Source of the DNA: a virus
IMG/VR virus record: IMGVR_UViG_3300024346_000206
Coordinates: 1 to 38,359 of that record
Strand: one strand, 5' to 3'
Length of the DNA stretch: 38,359 nt
Shown here piece after piece: positions 16,770-25,838 of the stretch (position 1 is the first letter of the stretch; the number at the start of each line of letters is the position of its first letter). Under the pieces are notes generated by a model. That model was not told where the DNA came from. It did no database searches and saw only the letters and a list, made by a program, of their open reading frames with translations. The position numbers and the translations under genes are program-made.

Positions 16770-17675
16770 ATGCCTACAAATCAGACTTCAGTAACAACAA
16801 CAGTACAAACAACGTATGTGTTACCGATCTCCTTCTCAGCCTTAACGATGGCAGACGGAATCGGAATGCAAGAACAGTTGTTAGTATTTAGACCAAACAT
16901 TGACTCTATCTATGGGTCATCACTAACCATTGAGGACTATCGCGGTCTTGGTCAAATCGCTTCCTCTTGGCTCACAATCAACACCACAACAAGACAGATT
17001 ACAGGAATCTCTATTCCACCGTCAGCAACCTATACCCTCAGTACAGGTGCTACAGTGGCATATCCAGCTCTTGTTGCGGCAGAGCCTCTTATTGTTTTAC
17101 GCTCTGTAGTTTCATCAGAGCCTTATGTTGATTGGGTAACTGGATCAAGAATCACAGCTGACCAGCTTAATCTTAATACGTCACAGCTCTTGGCTGTATC
17201 GCAAGAACTTAAGAATTCCTTAAGTGATAAGATTGGTCGTGATGACTTTGATGCTATCGTTAATCCTCTCACAGAAGACTTGAATTGCAATACTAAGAAA
17301 TTAACAAACCTTGCAACACCAACTTCAGCATCGGATGCGGCAACTAAGGCATACGTAGATGACGCTATTAACACAGCCGTCACAATCAAACTTGGTCAAG
17401 CCAACGGTATTGCAACTCTTGATTCAAGCAGTTTGCTAACCACATCACAGCGTCCTTCCTCAACGTCCGTACTACCCGGATCATTCTTCTCTAAGGCTAC
17501 CGCACCTGTTAGAACAACAGGTGGCGATGGTCTGTACAAGCATGGTTCAATCTGGTTCAATACATCAACTGGTCGGTTGTTTGTATACATTCCAGATGAT
17601 CGGTATACTGGATTATTAGACACACATAACGGAGACATTGGCTATTGGGTCGATGTTTCCTCACCCGCATTGTGA
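16770..17675 (+). CDS. Tail fibre adaptor with T7 gp17-type N-terminal domain
   Basis: A 301-aa protein. Residues about 1-140 match the T7 tail fibre N-terminal domain in pattern (QTTYVLPISF, SSLTIEDYRGLGQ, ASSWLTINTTTRQITG, then LIVLRSV and SRITADQLN), the part that docks to the nozzle. A helical/stalk linker with TNLATPTSASDAATKAYVDDA (about 178-199), a widespread fibre stalk motif, follows. The last 60 residues form a small Gly/Tyr/Trp-rich domain. T7 gp17 is 553 aa; here the receptor-binding distal part is missing and is presumably provided by the separate downstream fibre genes. Confidence 0.88.
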   Translation: MPTNQTSVTTTVQTTYVLPISFSALTMADGIGMQEQLLVFRPNIDSIYGSSLTIEDYRGLGQIASSWLTINTTTRQITGISIPPSATYTLSTGATVAYPALVAAEPLIVLRSVVSSEPYVDWVTGSRITADQLNLNTSQLLAVSQELKNSLSDKIGRDDFDAIVNPLTEDLNCNTKKLTNLATPTSASDAATKAYVDDAINTAVTIKLGQANGIATLDSSSLLTTSQRPSSTSVLPGSFFSKATAPVRTTGGDGLYKHGSIWFNTSTGRLFVYIPDDRYTGLLDTHNGDIGYWVDVSSPAL

Positions 17676-17682
17676 GGCATTC

Positions 17683-19113
17683 TTGGCTATTAACTTTCCA
17701 AACGCTCCCGCAGATGGAGCAACATACACTGAGGGTAGTGTTCAATGGCAGTACTCCAGTTCTAATAATGCTTGGACAATGATCACCACGGGAACCGTTG
17801 GCATTGACAACGGGGTGAATCACGATCAAGAAGTTGTCTTCTTAGACCGTAACGTCACAAATCAAAACATTCCTACAGCTGGTGTTGGTCTTACCTATAA
17901 TCCAACAACCAGAAAGCTTGGCATCAAGGCCAACGTATCTCAAGCAAACAACCTATTCGAACTTACGAATAGTTCAGACGTAGTTCTTTCTGCGTTCAAT
18001 GCTAGAGGTATTCTCAACAAGGCTGGTCAGATCTATTACCAAGGCACTTCGCCAACGGTTGATGCTGCTGATACAGGTCAACTTTGGTATAACACGGCGT
18101 CCAGTACACTTAATATTTGGACTGGTTCCGTATGGTCATCTGCTGGCGGTGGCGTAGACATTGCCTCTAATCAGGTTATTACTGGTGCCAAGTCATTCTC
18201 AACTAACGTTACCTTGGGCAGCAGCGCATCTTTAGTTGGTGAGTCATCGTTGGTGTTTAAGCCAACGAACACCACAGCATTAACGCTTACAACCACAGCA
18301 GCAACCTTTGCTGTGCCTGTAAACTTCTCAGCTGTTGGAGTAGACGTTAAGAACGCTGTTGTAACCAAGGCAGATAACATGACGGTTGATGGGGTTAAGA
18401 CCTTTAGCGGAACAATTAATGCCGCTGCTGGTATTCTTATGAACTCAGGTTCTGGAACAAGCAGAATCTTTTCATCAGCTGCCACATCAAGTGGTGCAAT
18501 AACAAATAATCTAGTTATTCAACCAAGCCAAAGTTCAACTGGTCGATACATTCAGCTCAATTCTAACTCAGATACTCTTGCATCGCAAGGTATTACAATT
18601 AGACCTAAGAATGAAAATAATCAAGGCGACTTAAACGTAATTGGTAATACAAAGATTACTGGTAATCTAGAAATTACTGGATCGTTTACCGTACCAACTA
18701 CTGTTGCAACTATTGGTGCGACATCTATTGGCTCCTTTAAATCACAGAGTGGCACAGGCGATGGCAATATTAATACCGTTCCAGTAGACATTGGACCACT
18801 CAGCTTTAGTCACACCCTTGATACCTCGACTTGGCTTCCTACGACAACCGTATCAAATAACTCATCTGCTCCTATATCCTTTTATTACAAGCGAGAGCAA
18901 ATAAAGAATACTGGTATTTCAACCTATGGTATTCATAAGTTTAAGGTCTTTGGTAATAAGTCAGTAGTTATTCCAATTACAAGTTTAAGTGGAATGACCG
19001 CAGACCCAACGGCTTACGAACGAACTACAGTTGTCACACACAGCATAGCTGTTCAGCTAGCTGGTCAAACAGACGCACCCGTTATTACGAGTTTTACAAT
19101 ATGTCCGGGTTAA
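17683..19113 (+). CDS. Distal tail fibre protein, 476 aa
   Basis: The start is best placed at TTG 17683: GAGG lies 5 bases upstream and overlaps the adaptor stop, and the resulting N-terminus (NFPNAPADGATYTEGSVQW) is a common fibre start motif. A second small domain of the same flavour is at AADTGQLWYNTASSTLNIW. Then come beta-helical stalk repeats (SNQVITGAKSF, MTVDGVKTFSG) and residues of type NVIGNTKITGNLEITGSF, ending in a globular-looking beta domain of about 130 aa. No Cys pairs, no catalytic motif seen. Its 3' end overlaps the next gene by 13 bases. Role in host recognition is inferred from composition and neighbours. Confidence 0.85.
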   Translation: MAINFPNAPADGATYTEGSVQWQYSSSNNAWTMITTGTVGIDNGVNHDQEVVFLDRNVTNQNIPTAGVGLTYNPTTRKLGIKANVSQANNLFELTNSSDVVLSAFNARGILNKAGQIYYQGTSPTVDAADTGQLWYNTASSTLNIWTGSVWSSAGGGVDIASNQVITGAKSFSTNVTLGSSASLVGESSLVFKPTNTTALTLTTTAATFAVPVNFSAVGVDVKNAVVTKADNMTVDGVKTFSGTINAAAGILMNSGSGTSRIFSSAATSSGAITNNLVIQPSQSSTGRYIQLNSNSDTLASQGITIRPKNENNQGDLNVIGNTKITGNLEITGSFTVPTTVATIGATSIGSFKSQSGTGDGNINTVPVDIGPLSFSHTLDTSTWLPTTTVSNNSSAPISFYYKREQIKNTGISTYGIHKFKVFGNKSVVIPITSLSGMTADPTAYERTTVVTHSIAVQLAGQTDAPVITSFTICPG

Positions 19114-19382
19114 CAGTCGAGCAGTTATTAGCCGTCATTACGGCAGTTGTTATTCCTATTTCGGTTTCAACCTATTGGATCGCAAACCGTCTATCATCTC
19201 TAGAGACTGCGCTTAAAATGCAAAAAGAAGTGACAGACCTAGAGCAAAGACAAGTTCTCTATCGTGTTGATAAACTAGAAAAACACGTCCATGAAATTAG
19301 AAACGTCTTACAAGCACTCACTTTTAAGTTAATGAGAGGAGATACATTGGATGACGATTTTAAGACTCCTACTGGTTTGTAG
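19101..19382 (+). CDS. Single-pass membrane coiled-coil protein (holin or spanin-type candidate)
   Basis: A 93-aa protein with one transmembrane helix at residues 8-28 (LLAVITAVVIPISVSTYW) and then a long charged coiled coil (30-75). In T7 the holin gene (17.5, 67 aa, one TM) stands just after the tail fibre gene, the same position as here. The coiled coil after an N-terminal TM also resembles an i-spanin such as Rz. It overlaps the fibre 3' end and the start of the lipoprotein-like gene by 32 bases, making a lysis pair likely. Ribosome site weak. Which of the two functions applies cannot be decided from sequence. Confidence 0.65.
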   Translation: MSGLTVEQLLAVITAVVIPISVSTYWIANRLSSLETALKMQKEVTDLEQRQVLYRVDKLEKHVHEIRNVLQALTFKLMRGDTLDDDFKTPTGL

Positions 19383-19968
19383 CTTTCTTTTTGGTTGTTC
19401 TTCGGTAAAGAAGATCCAGGCGGGTTCGAATACTATTAACACAGCATCAACGACAACAACCAAGGCTTTGGAAGAAATTAAAGAAGCTGCTATTGTTGCC
19501 GATCATAGTTTAGAGGTTATCTATGAGAACGTCAAAGAAATCCCAGCGGCAGAAGAAATCAAACAACACGTCGCAATCGCCTCAGAAGCCCAGCAAACGA
19601 TCATTGAAAGATCCGATCAAGGGCTTTTGGAACAGGCCACGATCTCTTCGACAGTTAAAGAAATCATCGAGGCAACCTCGTCGGTGAAAGATGCAGAACC
19701 GTGGTGGGCTGTACTATTGCAGTACGCCTCAGTTGCGGTTATTAGCTTGTCTGTTGTAATTATCTTATGGCAGACAGGCGTTGGTTTAGTTATTCGACGG
19801 CTTATTGGATTTATTCCCACAGCCAAGAAGGAAGAAGCAAAGATACTAGATGAGGCTTTGTCATCAGAGTCCGAAACAACTATCCGCGAAGCTGTTGCAA
19901 TGCTTAGGGCTAAAGACCCAGAGCTAAACGAAGCTTTTAAACGGAGAAAGAAACGTGCCAAACTATAA
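19351..19968 (+). CDS. Candidate unimolecular spanin: lipoprotein signal plus C-terminal-half TM
   Basis: A 205-aa protein. Residues 1-16 (RLLLVCSFLFGC) form a lipoprotein signal, lipobox LFGC with Cys16; Phe at -2 is unusual. Ser at +2 suggests outer-membrane sorting. A helical, periplasm-type region (20-118) follows, then one TM at about 120-148 (VLLQYASVAVISLSVVIIL) and a cytoplasm-type basic tail ending RRKKRAKL. Lipobox at one end and a TM downstream is the architecture of phage T1 gp11, the u-spanin that fuses inner and outer membranes in the last lysis step; here the cytoplasmic tail is longer (about 57 aa). ATG 19351 has AGGAG upstream. A simple structural membrane protein is the alternative. 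Confidence 0.65.
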   Translation: MTILRLLLVCSFLFGCSSVKKIQAGSNTINTASTTTTKALEEIKEAAIVADHSLEVIYENVKEIPAAEEIKQHVAIASEAQQTIIERSDQGLLEQATISSTVKEIIEATSSVKDAEPWWAVLLQYASVAVISLSVVIILWQTGVGLVIRRLIGFIPTAKKEEAKILDEALSSESETTIREAVAMLRAKDPELNEAFKRRKKRAKL

Positions 19969-20239
19969 ACGTACTGGAATTAAACCACCAGATCTTGATT
20001 TGCGTGGTAGAATTTCACGTATTTATACCAACAGCAACGGAGATCTGGTATTTGAATTTGCTACAGGAAACATAACTGTAGTTCAAGGCGGTGGTACTTC
20101 ACCCGTCTCTTCTATTCTGGACGGTGGCAACGCATTAGCCGTCAACACAAATGATATTGATGGCGGCAACGCTCTTGCAAATAACGTAAATGATTATGAT
20201 GGCGGCGATACAGACGCTAATGTCATCTTCCCACCATAA
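19955..20239 (+). CDS. Small DGG-repeat protein, 94 aa
   Basis: GTG start at 19955 with GGAG 8 bases upstream, overlapping the spanin-like gene. The N-terminal half (about 1-50) is a small beta-type domain (RGRISRIYTNSNGDLVFEF). The C-terminal half is three copies of a 13-residue unit beginning DGGNA or DGGDT with conserved spacing, ending VIFPP. Short DGG-repeat proteins next to fibre genes occur in other phages. Function is not known to me; a small adhesion or fibre-tip protein would fit the position. Confidence 0.75.
   Translation: MPNYKRTGIKPPDLDLRGRISRIYTNSNGDLVFEFATGNITVVQGGGTSPVSSILDGGNALAVNTNDIDGGNALANNVNDYDGGDTDANVIFPP
20120..20236 (+). repeat. Three 39-bp tandem repeats encoding DGG units
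   Basis: Units begin at 20120, 20159 and 20198, each coding Asp-Gly-Gly followed by about ten residues. The spacing is exactly 39 bases; copies are diverged, more at the protein C-terminus. In-frame expansion or contraction would change protein length without breaking the gene. Confidence 0.85.
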
Positions 20240-20248
20240 GGATAATAC

Positions 20249-23200
20249 ATGAATGACTTAATTCGAATACGGCGTGATACATATACAAACTGGGAATCAG
20301 CAAATCCAGTTCTTCCGTTAGGTGAAATTACATACGACAGAACCAACGCTGAAATTCGCGTTGGTGATGGTACGTCTAATTGGCTTTCTCTTCCCACGAT
20401 TGGCTCAGCAAGCCTTGCTGATGGAGACAAGGGTGATATCGTTGTCTCGGCGGGTGGAACTACTTGGTCATTGTCTTCAGCCGTTGCTGCGGATATTGCG
20501 GCAAAGCTAGAGGCATCCGATCTCAACCTTGGTACCTCGACCACCCCCGCTACTACACCCCTTCAGATTAGACGCGGTGCCACATCTAGCTGGACAGGAA
20601 TTATCCTAGCAGCTGGTGAAATTGGCTTTGACTCATTACTAAACGAAATTCGTATTGGTGATGGTACTACTGATTGGGATAACTTAGATCCAGTTGGTCT
20701 TAACAAGTTACAGAATCTCTCACTTGAGCAGATCGGTGACGTTAACATTACCAACCTAGAGATCGGAGATTTTCTTTCTCACGATGGAATGGATTGGGTT
20801 AATACTCCAATTACCTTCCCAGCGGTTGACCTTGACGATCTAACCTCAGTTACCCTTACGTCTCCAACTCTAGGTCAAATCCTACAGTTTAACGGATCGG
20901 CTTGGGTAAATGCTGCAGCACCTACTGGCGGTCCCGGTGTAACTCTTGGTGCTAAGAATGACATCACTGTTGTTGGGGAAAACGATTGGCAAATCACAAC
21001 CAATAGTATTGAAACAGCGATGATTAAGAACGCCAACGTCACGGTTTCAAAGCTTGGCGGTACTGGCATTACAGTCGCTGGTAAAGAGCTTTTAAATATC
21101 GCGGTTGCAGCTAACGATCAAATTCTAGTCTATAATGAAGGTGAAGTTCGTTGGGATCCAACCGATCTTACTACCGCCGTTGGTGGTCCAGCCTTAAACG
21201 CTGTTGCTCAAATTACCAACGTTCCTAACGGAGTTCTTGGTATCTCTAACGAATCTATTGTTGATCCAAGCTTCCTTGGTTATGGTCACTTAACCACAGA
21301 ACGTCAGGTACTCAGTAATACTTCTTGGATTCCAGAAGATCTCTATAAGAATCCAAATACAGAGACCGTAGCATATACGGATGGAAAGACCGCTGGTAAC
21401 TGGACAACACTAACTACAACTGGTGCAGTTCAATTTAACTCACCGGGTCAAACAGCTATTATTTCCGCTAAAGCCACAACAGTTAATTCAACCGGACAAC
21501 TTAAGCTTTTAGAAACAAATAAGTTAATTGATACTTCAATCAAATTAACTTCTCGGGTTCGTGTACGCGGTACTGCTGTAAGCCCAAATACTAATTATGT
21601 TGTTGGTTTTTATACAACCACCGCAAGCACAAAGAGATTTGCTGCTGTTGGTATTAGACCAGGACAAACAACATGGCATGTTATAGAAAAACCAGTAAGC
21701 TCAGAACCGGGATCCGTCTACGATAGTGGAATCAGCGCGTTAGAGTGGGTTAACATTGACATTAGTGTTAAAGACGGCTTGATTACGTGTCTAGTAAACG
21801 AAAGCGTGGTTGCGGTCTTAACAGCATCTAACTTTGGAACTACACAATATAATATTGGTTGTTCTGTGTTTTGCGAAGCTTCAACAACACCACAGCCAGA
21901 ACTTGAAGTTGATTACTTGCGTTGTTATATTCAAGAACAACCAACCGTATCTACAAGATTGCTTGAACAGTCCAACGCTGCTACTGGTGAGGTTTTAAAC
22001 TGGAATGGTACTAATTGGGAACCAACAGATGTATCTCAGATTGTTATTCCAGCTGCTCTTGATGCCGTTTTTGAAACAAAAGATATTGCTAATGGCTTGC
22101 TTGGTATTTCAAATAATAGCCTTGTTGATCCAACCTTCTTAGGAAAATCCTATTTAACAAATACCCAACAAGTATTAACGAATACCGGGTGGATACCATC
22201 GTCGCTATACACTAACACTAATACACAAACAGTGGCTTATAGCGACGGAACGGATGTTGGTAGTTGGTCTATACCTACCCTTACTAGCGGTAGTGTGACT
22301 TTTAATCCAACTGGAATAATTGCGGCATACGCGGCAACGGCGGATTCAACGGCCAGCGTAAAACTACCAACAATACAACGGATTACAGATACTGCGACAG
22401 ATTTTACAGCAAGAGTTCGTGTTCGTGGTGCCGCAATCACACCAAACACAAGTTATGTAATCGGTTTCTTTAGTTTAACACCCAGCACTAAGCTATATGC
22501 TGCGGTAGTTGCCAAAGATACATCAACATGGAAAGTTATCTCTAAACCCGGCGCAACAGCAACAGAAACAAACACGACAGTTTCCGTACTAAACTGGACC
22601 GATGTTAGAATCACGACCAATAACAATCAAATTAAATTTTATATTAACGGCACACTAATAACCACCGTTAATGCGTCTGATTTTATTGGTGTTAGTTTAA
22701 ATCTTGGTTGCGCTGTTTATTGCGAATCAGCAGTATCTCCACAACCAGAGCTTGAATTTTCTAGTTTACAAACCAATGTTATGGTTTTGCCTAATATTTC
22801 TCCACGAATTATTGAGCAAGATGGGGCAACCTCTAATCAAGTCCTTTCTTGGAACGGAACAAAGTGGACCCCAGCAACTGTAACAACAGGTCCAAGTGGA
22901 GCCACAACTTTAAGCGATCTTACAGATGTTACCATAACCACCCCAACACAGGGTCACTTCTTGTGGTACGATACTGGCGAGTGGAAGAATAATTTTCTAA
23001 CTCTAGATAAGGCATTCGATGTTGATGTGTTTACTGGGTTGGCGAATGAACAAGTTCTTGCCTATGATGGAAGTGCCGGTTTGTGGCAAAATAAGAATAA
23101 GATAACGCTAGATAGACTTTCCTTTAATTTCACACCTTCAGCCTTTTCTGTTCTTGAGGGTCAGATTTTCTACGGGCAAACAGAACAAGCTCTAGTAGCC

Positions 23201-24658
23201 TCCCTTAATGGAAACGTTAAGGCTAAGATCGGCTTAGATCAATACGTTAAGGTATGGAATAACACCGGAGACGATATTCTATCTGGTCGCGTTGTTCGTG
23301 TTACTGGCGGACACGCATCAACAATGTTAACAGTAACCTTAGCAGACGCAACGTCTGAAGCCAATTCTTCAGCTACAGTTGGTGTTGCCGCAGAACTTCT
23401 CCCCGACGGTGGACCTGGATATGTAATTACCAGCGGATTACTTCGCGGTATTAATACAAATCTTCTTGTAAACGGAATAAACCCACAAGAAGGTAACGCT
23501 ATCTGGCTTGATACCGTAACTGGTGAGATGACAGTTGATAGACCAATCGCACCAAACCACGGTGTCTTTATGGGTTGGCTTATTAAGAAAGCGTCTGGAG
23601 CGGCTGGTGAAATCTATGTTAAGGTTATCAACGGACATGAACTAGATGAAATTCACGACGTTAGTATTACAACACCAACCAATGGACAAGTACTAAAGTA
23701 TAATGGTACGCTTTGGGTAAACTCTGATTTACCAACGCACACTCATGTCATCTCAGACGTTACTAACTTACAGACAACGTTAGATGGTAAAGCTGCGTCG
23801 AGCCACACTCACAGCGGTTCAGATATTACTACAGGCACGGTACCCGCAGCTAGACTTGGCAGTGGTACAGCTGATAACACCACATTCTTGCGTGGTGATA
23901 ATACTTGGCAAACCGTATCAGGAGGAGCCTCTAACCTAGATGGCCTTACTGATGTTACCATTACATCTGCCGCACAAGGTAACTATTTATGGTATGATTC
24001 TGGTACTTGGAAGAACGATTTCTTCTATTTAAGTCGAGCAGCTGATGTTGGAAACTTAACATCCACTGAAGGAGATATTTTAACATTTACTAGTGGCGAG
24101 TGGATAAACGTAAATTTTAATGATTTCCTTACCGACAACCAAGTAACCGTTACCCAGCTTGCTCCTTCCGCTACTCCTGGAAGATTATACATGTCTTCTG
24201 GATTAACTACATCCGGAACTGAATTAGTGTCTGTTGTTAATGGTAGTTTTATTGCTACAAACACAATTGATGCAGTATTTGAAGATCGCTCAATCGGTAC
24301 GCCATCAAACATAGCTAAGTGGAAGTTCGATGTAAAAGACTCGTCTATTACAACAACAAAGCTTGGTGGAGATATTACATCAGCTGGTAAGGCATTATTA
24401 GATGATGCTGATGCGTCTGCTCAGAGAACTACACTTGGCTTGGGAACTGCAGCAACATCTAATACAAGTGCTTTTGCTGCTGCCTCACACACTCACGCAG
24501 CCGCTGATGTAACAAGCGGTGTGTTTAATACTGCTAGACTTGGTACAGGAACTGCAAATACCACAACCTTCCTACGCGGAGATGGTAGTTGGCAATCTGT
24601 ATCTGGTTCTGGTATGACTTTTCAACAATCCGTAAGAATAGCGGCATTATCTTTATGA
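20249..24658 (+). CDS. Giant tail fibre, 1469 aa, with duplicated domain
   Basis: AAGGA precedes ATG 20249. Two N-terminal copies (about 5-52 and 107-150) of the IRR-x-W-x-GE-I-GDG-x-W-L motif, found at the start of many phage fibres including Mtd-type proteins, are followed by stalk segments. A 288-residue unit then occurs twice (317-604, 605-880), each predicted beta-sandwich-like (RVRVRG, NYVVGF, CEA/CES pairs). Residues about 950-1130 match a widespread fibre domain (KVWNNTGDDILSGRVV, NAIWLDTVTGEMT, PNHGVFMGW, LDEIHDV). The C-terminal part has HTH-x-SD-type stalk repeats and FLRGD-x-WQ-SV motifs twice. Probable main receptor-binding fibre. The stop overlaps the next start. Confidence 0.88.
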   Translation: MNDLIRIRRDTYTNWESANPVLPLGEITYDRTNAEIRVGDGTSNWLSLPTIGSASLADGDKGDIVVSAGGTTWSLSSAVAADIAAKLEASDLNLGTSTTPATTPLQIRRGATSSWTGIILAAGEIGFDSLLNEIRIGDGTTDWDNLDPVGLNKLQNLSLEQIGDVNITNLEIGDFLSHDGMDWVNTPITFPAVDLDDLTSVTLTSPTLGQILQFNGSAWVNAAAPTGGPGVTLGAKNDITVVGENDWQITTNSIETAMIKNANVTVSKLGGTGITVAGKELLNIAVAANDQILVYNEGEVRWDPTDLTTAVGGPALNAVAQITNVPNGVLGISNESIVDPSFLGYGHLTTERQVLSNTSWIPEDLYKNPNTETVAYTDGKTAGNWTTLTTTGAVQFNSPGQTAIISAKATTVNSTGQLKLLETNKLIDTSIKLTSRVRVRGTAVSPNTNYVVGFYTTTASTKRFAAVGIRPGQTTWHVIEKPVSSEPGSVYDSGISALEWVNIDISVKDGLITCLVNESVVAVLTASNFGTTQYNIGCSVFCEASTTPQPELEVDYLRCYIQEQPTVSTRLLEQSNAATGEVLNWNGTNWEPTDVSQIVIPAALDAVFETKDIANGLLGISNNSLVDPTFLGKSYLTNTQQVLTNTGWIPSSLYTNTNTQTVAYSDGTDVGSWSIPTLTSGSVTFNPTGIIAAYAATADSTASVKLPTIQRITDTATDFTARVRVRGAAITPNTSYVIGFFSLTPSTKLYAAVVAKDTSTWKVISKPGATATETNTTVSVLNWTDVRITTNNNQIKFYINGTLITTVNASDFIGVSLNLGCAVYCESAVSPQPELEFSSLQTNVMVLPNISPRIIEQDGATSNQVLSWNGTKWTPATVTTGPSGATTLSDLTDVTITTPTQGHFLWYDTGEWKNNFLTLDKAFDVDVFTGLANEQVLAYDGSAGLWQNKNKITLDRLSFNFTPSAFSVLEGQIFYGQTEQALVASLNGNVKAKIGLDQYVKVWNNTGDDILSGRVVRVTGGHASTMLTVTLADATSEANSSATVGVAAELLPDGGPGYVITSGLLRGINTNLLVNGINPQEGNAIWLDTVTGEMTVDRPIAPNHGVFMGWLIKKASGAAGEIYVKVINGHELDEIHDVSITTPTNGQVLKYNGTLWVNSDLPTHTHVISDVTNLQTTLDGKAASSHTHSGSDITTGTVPAARLGSGTADNTTFLRGDNTWQTVSGGASNLDGLTDVTITSAAQGNYLWYDSGTWKNDFFYLSRAADVGNLTSTEGDILTFTSGEWINVNFNDFLTDNQVTVTQLAPSATPGRLYMSSGLTTSGTELVSVVNGSFIATNTIDAVFEDRSIGTPSNIAKWKFDVKDSSITTTKLGGDITSAGKALLDDADASAQRTTLGLGTAATSNTSAFAAASHTHAAADVTSGVFNTARLGTGTANTTTFLRGDGSWQSVSGSGMTFQQSVRIAALSL
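21197..22880 (+). repeat. Tandem duplication of an 864-bp fibre module
   Basis: Unit 1 starts at 21197 (NAVAQITN) and unit 2 at 22061 (DAVFETKD), 288 codons apart. Matching landmarks include LGISN-x-S-VDP-FLG, WIP-LY, RVRVRG, CEAS/CESA with PQPELE, and WNGT-W-P at each unit end. Protein identity is clear but DNA is well diverged, so the duplication is old. Confidence 0.9.
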
Positions 24659-25815
24659 TTCTATCAACAACTACTCAAACACTAAGTGTAACAACAACAA
24701 CCACCAGCGAAATTGATATTTCAGTTTCGTTTTTAACTTTAACGGCAACCGATCTTACACCAAGTTCTCAAGAGTCGCAGATTACCTCAGCAACGAGTAC
24801 TACAATTTGCTCAGCTCCAGCTGCAAGTAGTCAAAAACAGATTAAGTGTATTACTCTTCTCAATGTTGGGTCTACCTCAAATAGCGTTACGGTAAATAAG
24901 ATTGATGGTGGAGTCACGACAACAGTCTATAGAACAACACTACAGGCTGGTCAATCAGCTGTCTACTCTATTGATGGCGGTTGGCAACGATTTGATTCTA
25001 ACGGTACCCCGATAACCGAACCAGCTAGTAAGGTTGGTATTCAAACAGGATATGCCAGTTACTACATCAAATCAGGTGCAACAATGGAAGCTGCTGGTGT
25101 TCCTTATCTTTTCGCAAAAGATGCTGGTATGCCCGGAGCATTTACTGCATCATCTGCTGGTATCAACGGAGAAGCTTGGTCAAATACCAAGGCTGGTAGC
25201 TTACCAGTAATTGTTAGCTCTGGAACATTATATCTAAGTTCCTTTAGCGTAACAGCTAACCAGACAGGTATGTACGGTTTACTTGATATTCTGTGGATGA
25301 ATAGCGGCCTTAACGTAACCACGACTACAGCACAGACTATTACTCCAGCAACAGCTGCAGCAAGAGATAACAACGGTACATCAAACGGTCTTGGTGTTAT
25401 TGCAGCTATTTATGTATCCACAGCCACCACAAACGCTGGTGCTGTAACTAACACAACGATTTCATATACGAATCAAGACGGTGTTCCAGGTAAGACAGGA
25501 ACAATTCCATCATTCCCCGCAACAGCCACAGCTGGATCTATGGTCTTTGTAAACCTAGCCGCTGGAGATAGTGGAGTACGAAGTGTTGAAAGCGTTACTT
25601 TGGGTACTTCATACGGTGGTGGTGCAATTCACCTCGTTCTTGTTAGACCTATTGTAATTGGACCTGTTACAACATCAAACATTGGTTACTGCTCTTCTAT
25701 TTCGGATTATAAGTCTGTAAAGATTTTACCAAATAGCTTCCTTGTTCCGTGGACTATTCCAACTGGTACAACGGCTACAACAATAGCTGGACTTGCAAAC
25801 TTCGTAGAAGTATAA
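24655..25815 (+). CDS. Beta-rich virion or fibre-tip protein, 386 aa, unknown family
   Basis: ATG 24655 overlaps the giant fibre stop (ATGA); there is no strong ribosome site, so coupled translation is likely. The longer frame from 24589 lies inside the fibre gene and is rejected. Residues 1-120 form a Thr/Ser-rich beta domain (CITLLNVGSTSNSVTV, YSIDGGWQRFDSNG). The rest is Gly/Ala/Thr-rich with regular strands (TGMYGLLDILWMNSGLN) and no charged clusters or catalytic motif. Composition and position after the fibre suggest an adsorption-apparatus component, or a fibre chaperone/tip. Not recognised by family. Confidence 0.75.
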   Translation: MILSTTTQTLSVTTTTTSEIDISVSFLTLTATDLTPSSQESQITSATSTTICSAPAASSQKQIKCITLLNVGSTSNSVTVNKIDGGVTTTVYRTTLQAGQSAVYSIDGGWQRFDSNGTPITEPASKVGIQTGYASYYIKSGATMEAAGVPYLFAKDAGMPGAFTASSAGINGEAWSNTKAGSLPVIVSSGTLYLSSFSVTANQTGMYGLLDILWMNSGLNVTTTTAQTITPATAAARDNNGTSNGLGVIAAIYVSTATTNAGAVTNTTISYTNQDGVPGKTGTIPSFPATATAGSMVFVNLAAGDSGVRSVESVTLGTSYGGGAIHLVLVRPIVIGPVTTSNIGYCSSISDYKSVKILPNSFLVPWTIPTGTTATTIAGLANFVEV

Positions 25816-25838
25816 TACTATGCCAAACCCACTATTTA

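Noticed and set aside
17638-17682. TTG 17638 or ATG 17653 as start of the 476-aa fibre
   Set aside because: Both lie inside the adaptor gene with badly spaced or no ribosome site; TTG 17683 has GAGG and yields a standard fibre N-terminus.
18171-18485. 104-aa minus-strand open frame within the fibre gene
   Set aside because: Low-complexity antisense of Thr/Ala-rich fibre repeats; no independent support.
20120-20236. CRISPR-like or regulatory direct repeats
   Set aside because: Period of 39 bases is a codon multiple in frame with a gene, without spacers; it is a protein repeat.
20249-20700. Diversity-generating retroelement target because of the Mtd-like N-terminal motif
   Set aside because: No reverse transcriptase and no template/variable repeat pair in the window; the motif is common in ordinary fibres.
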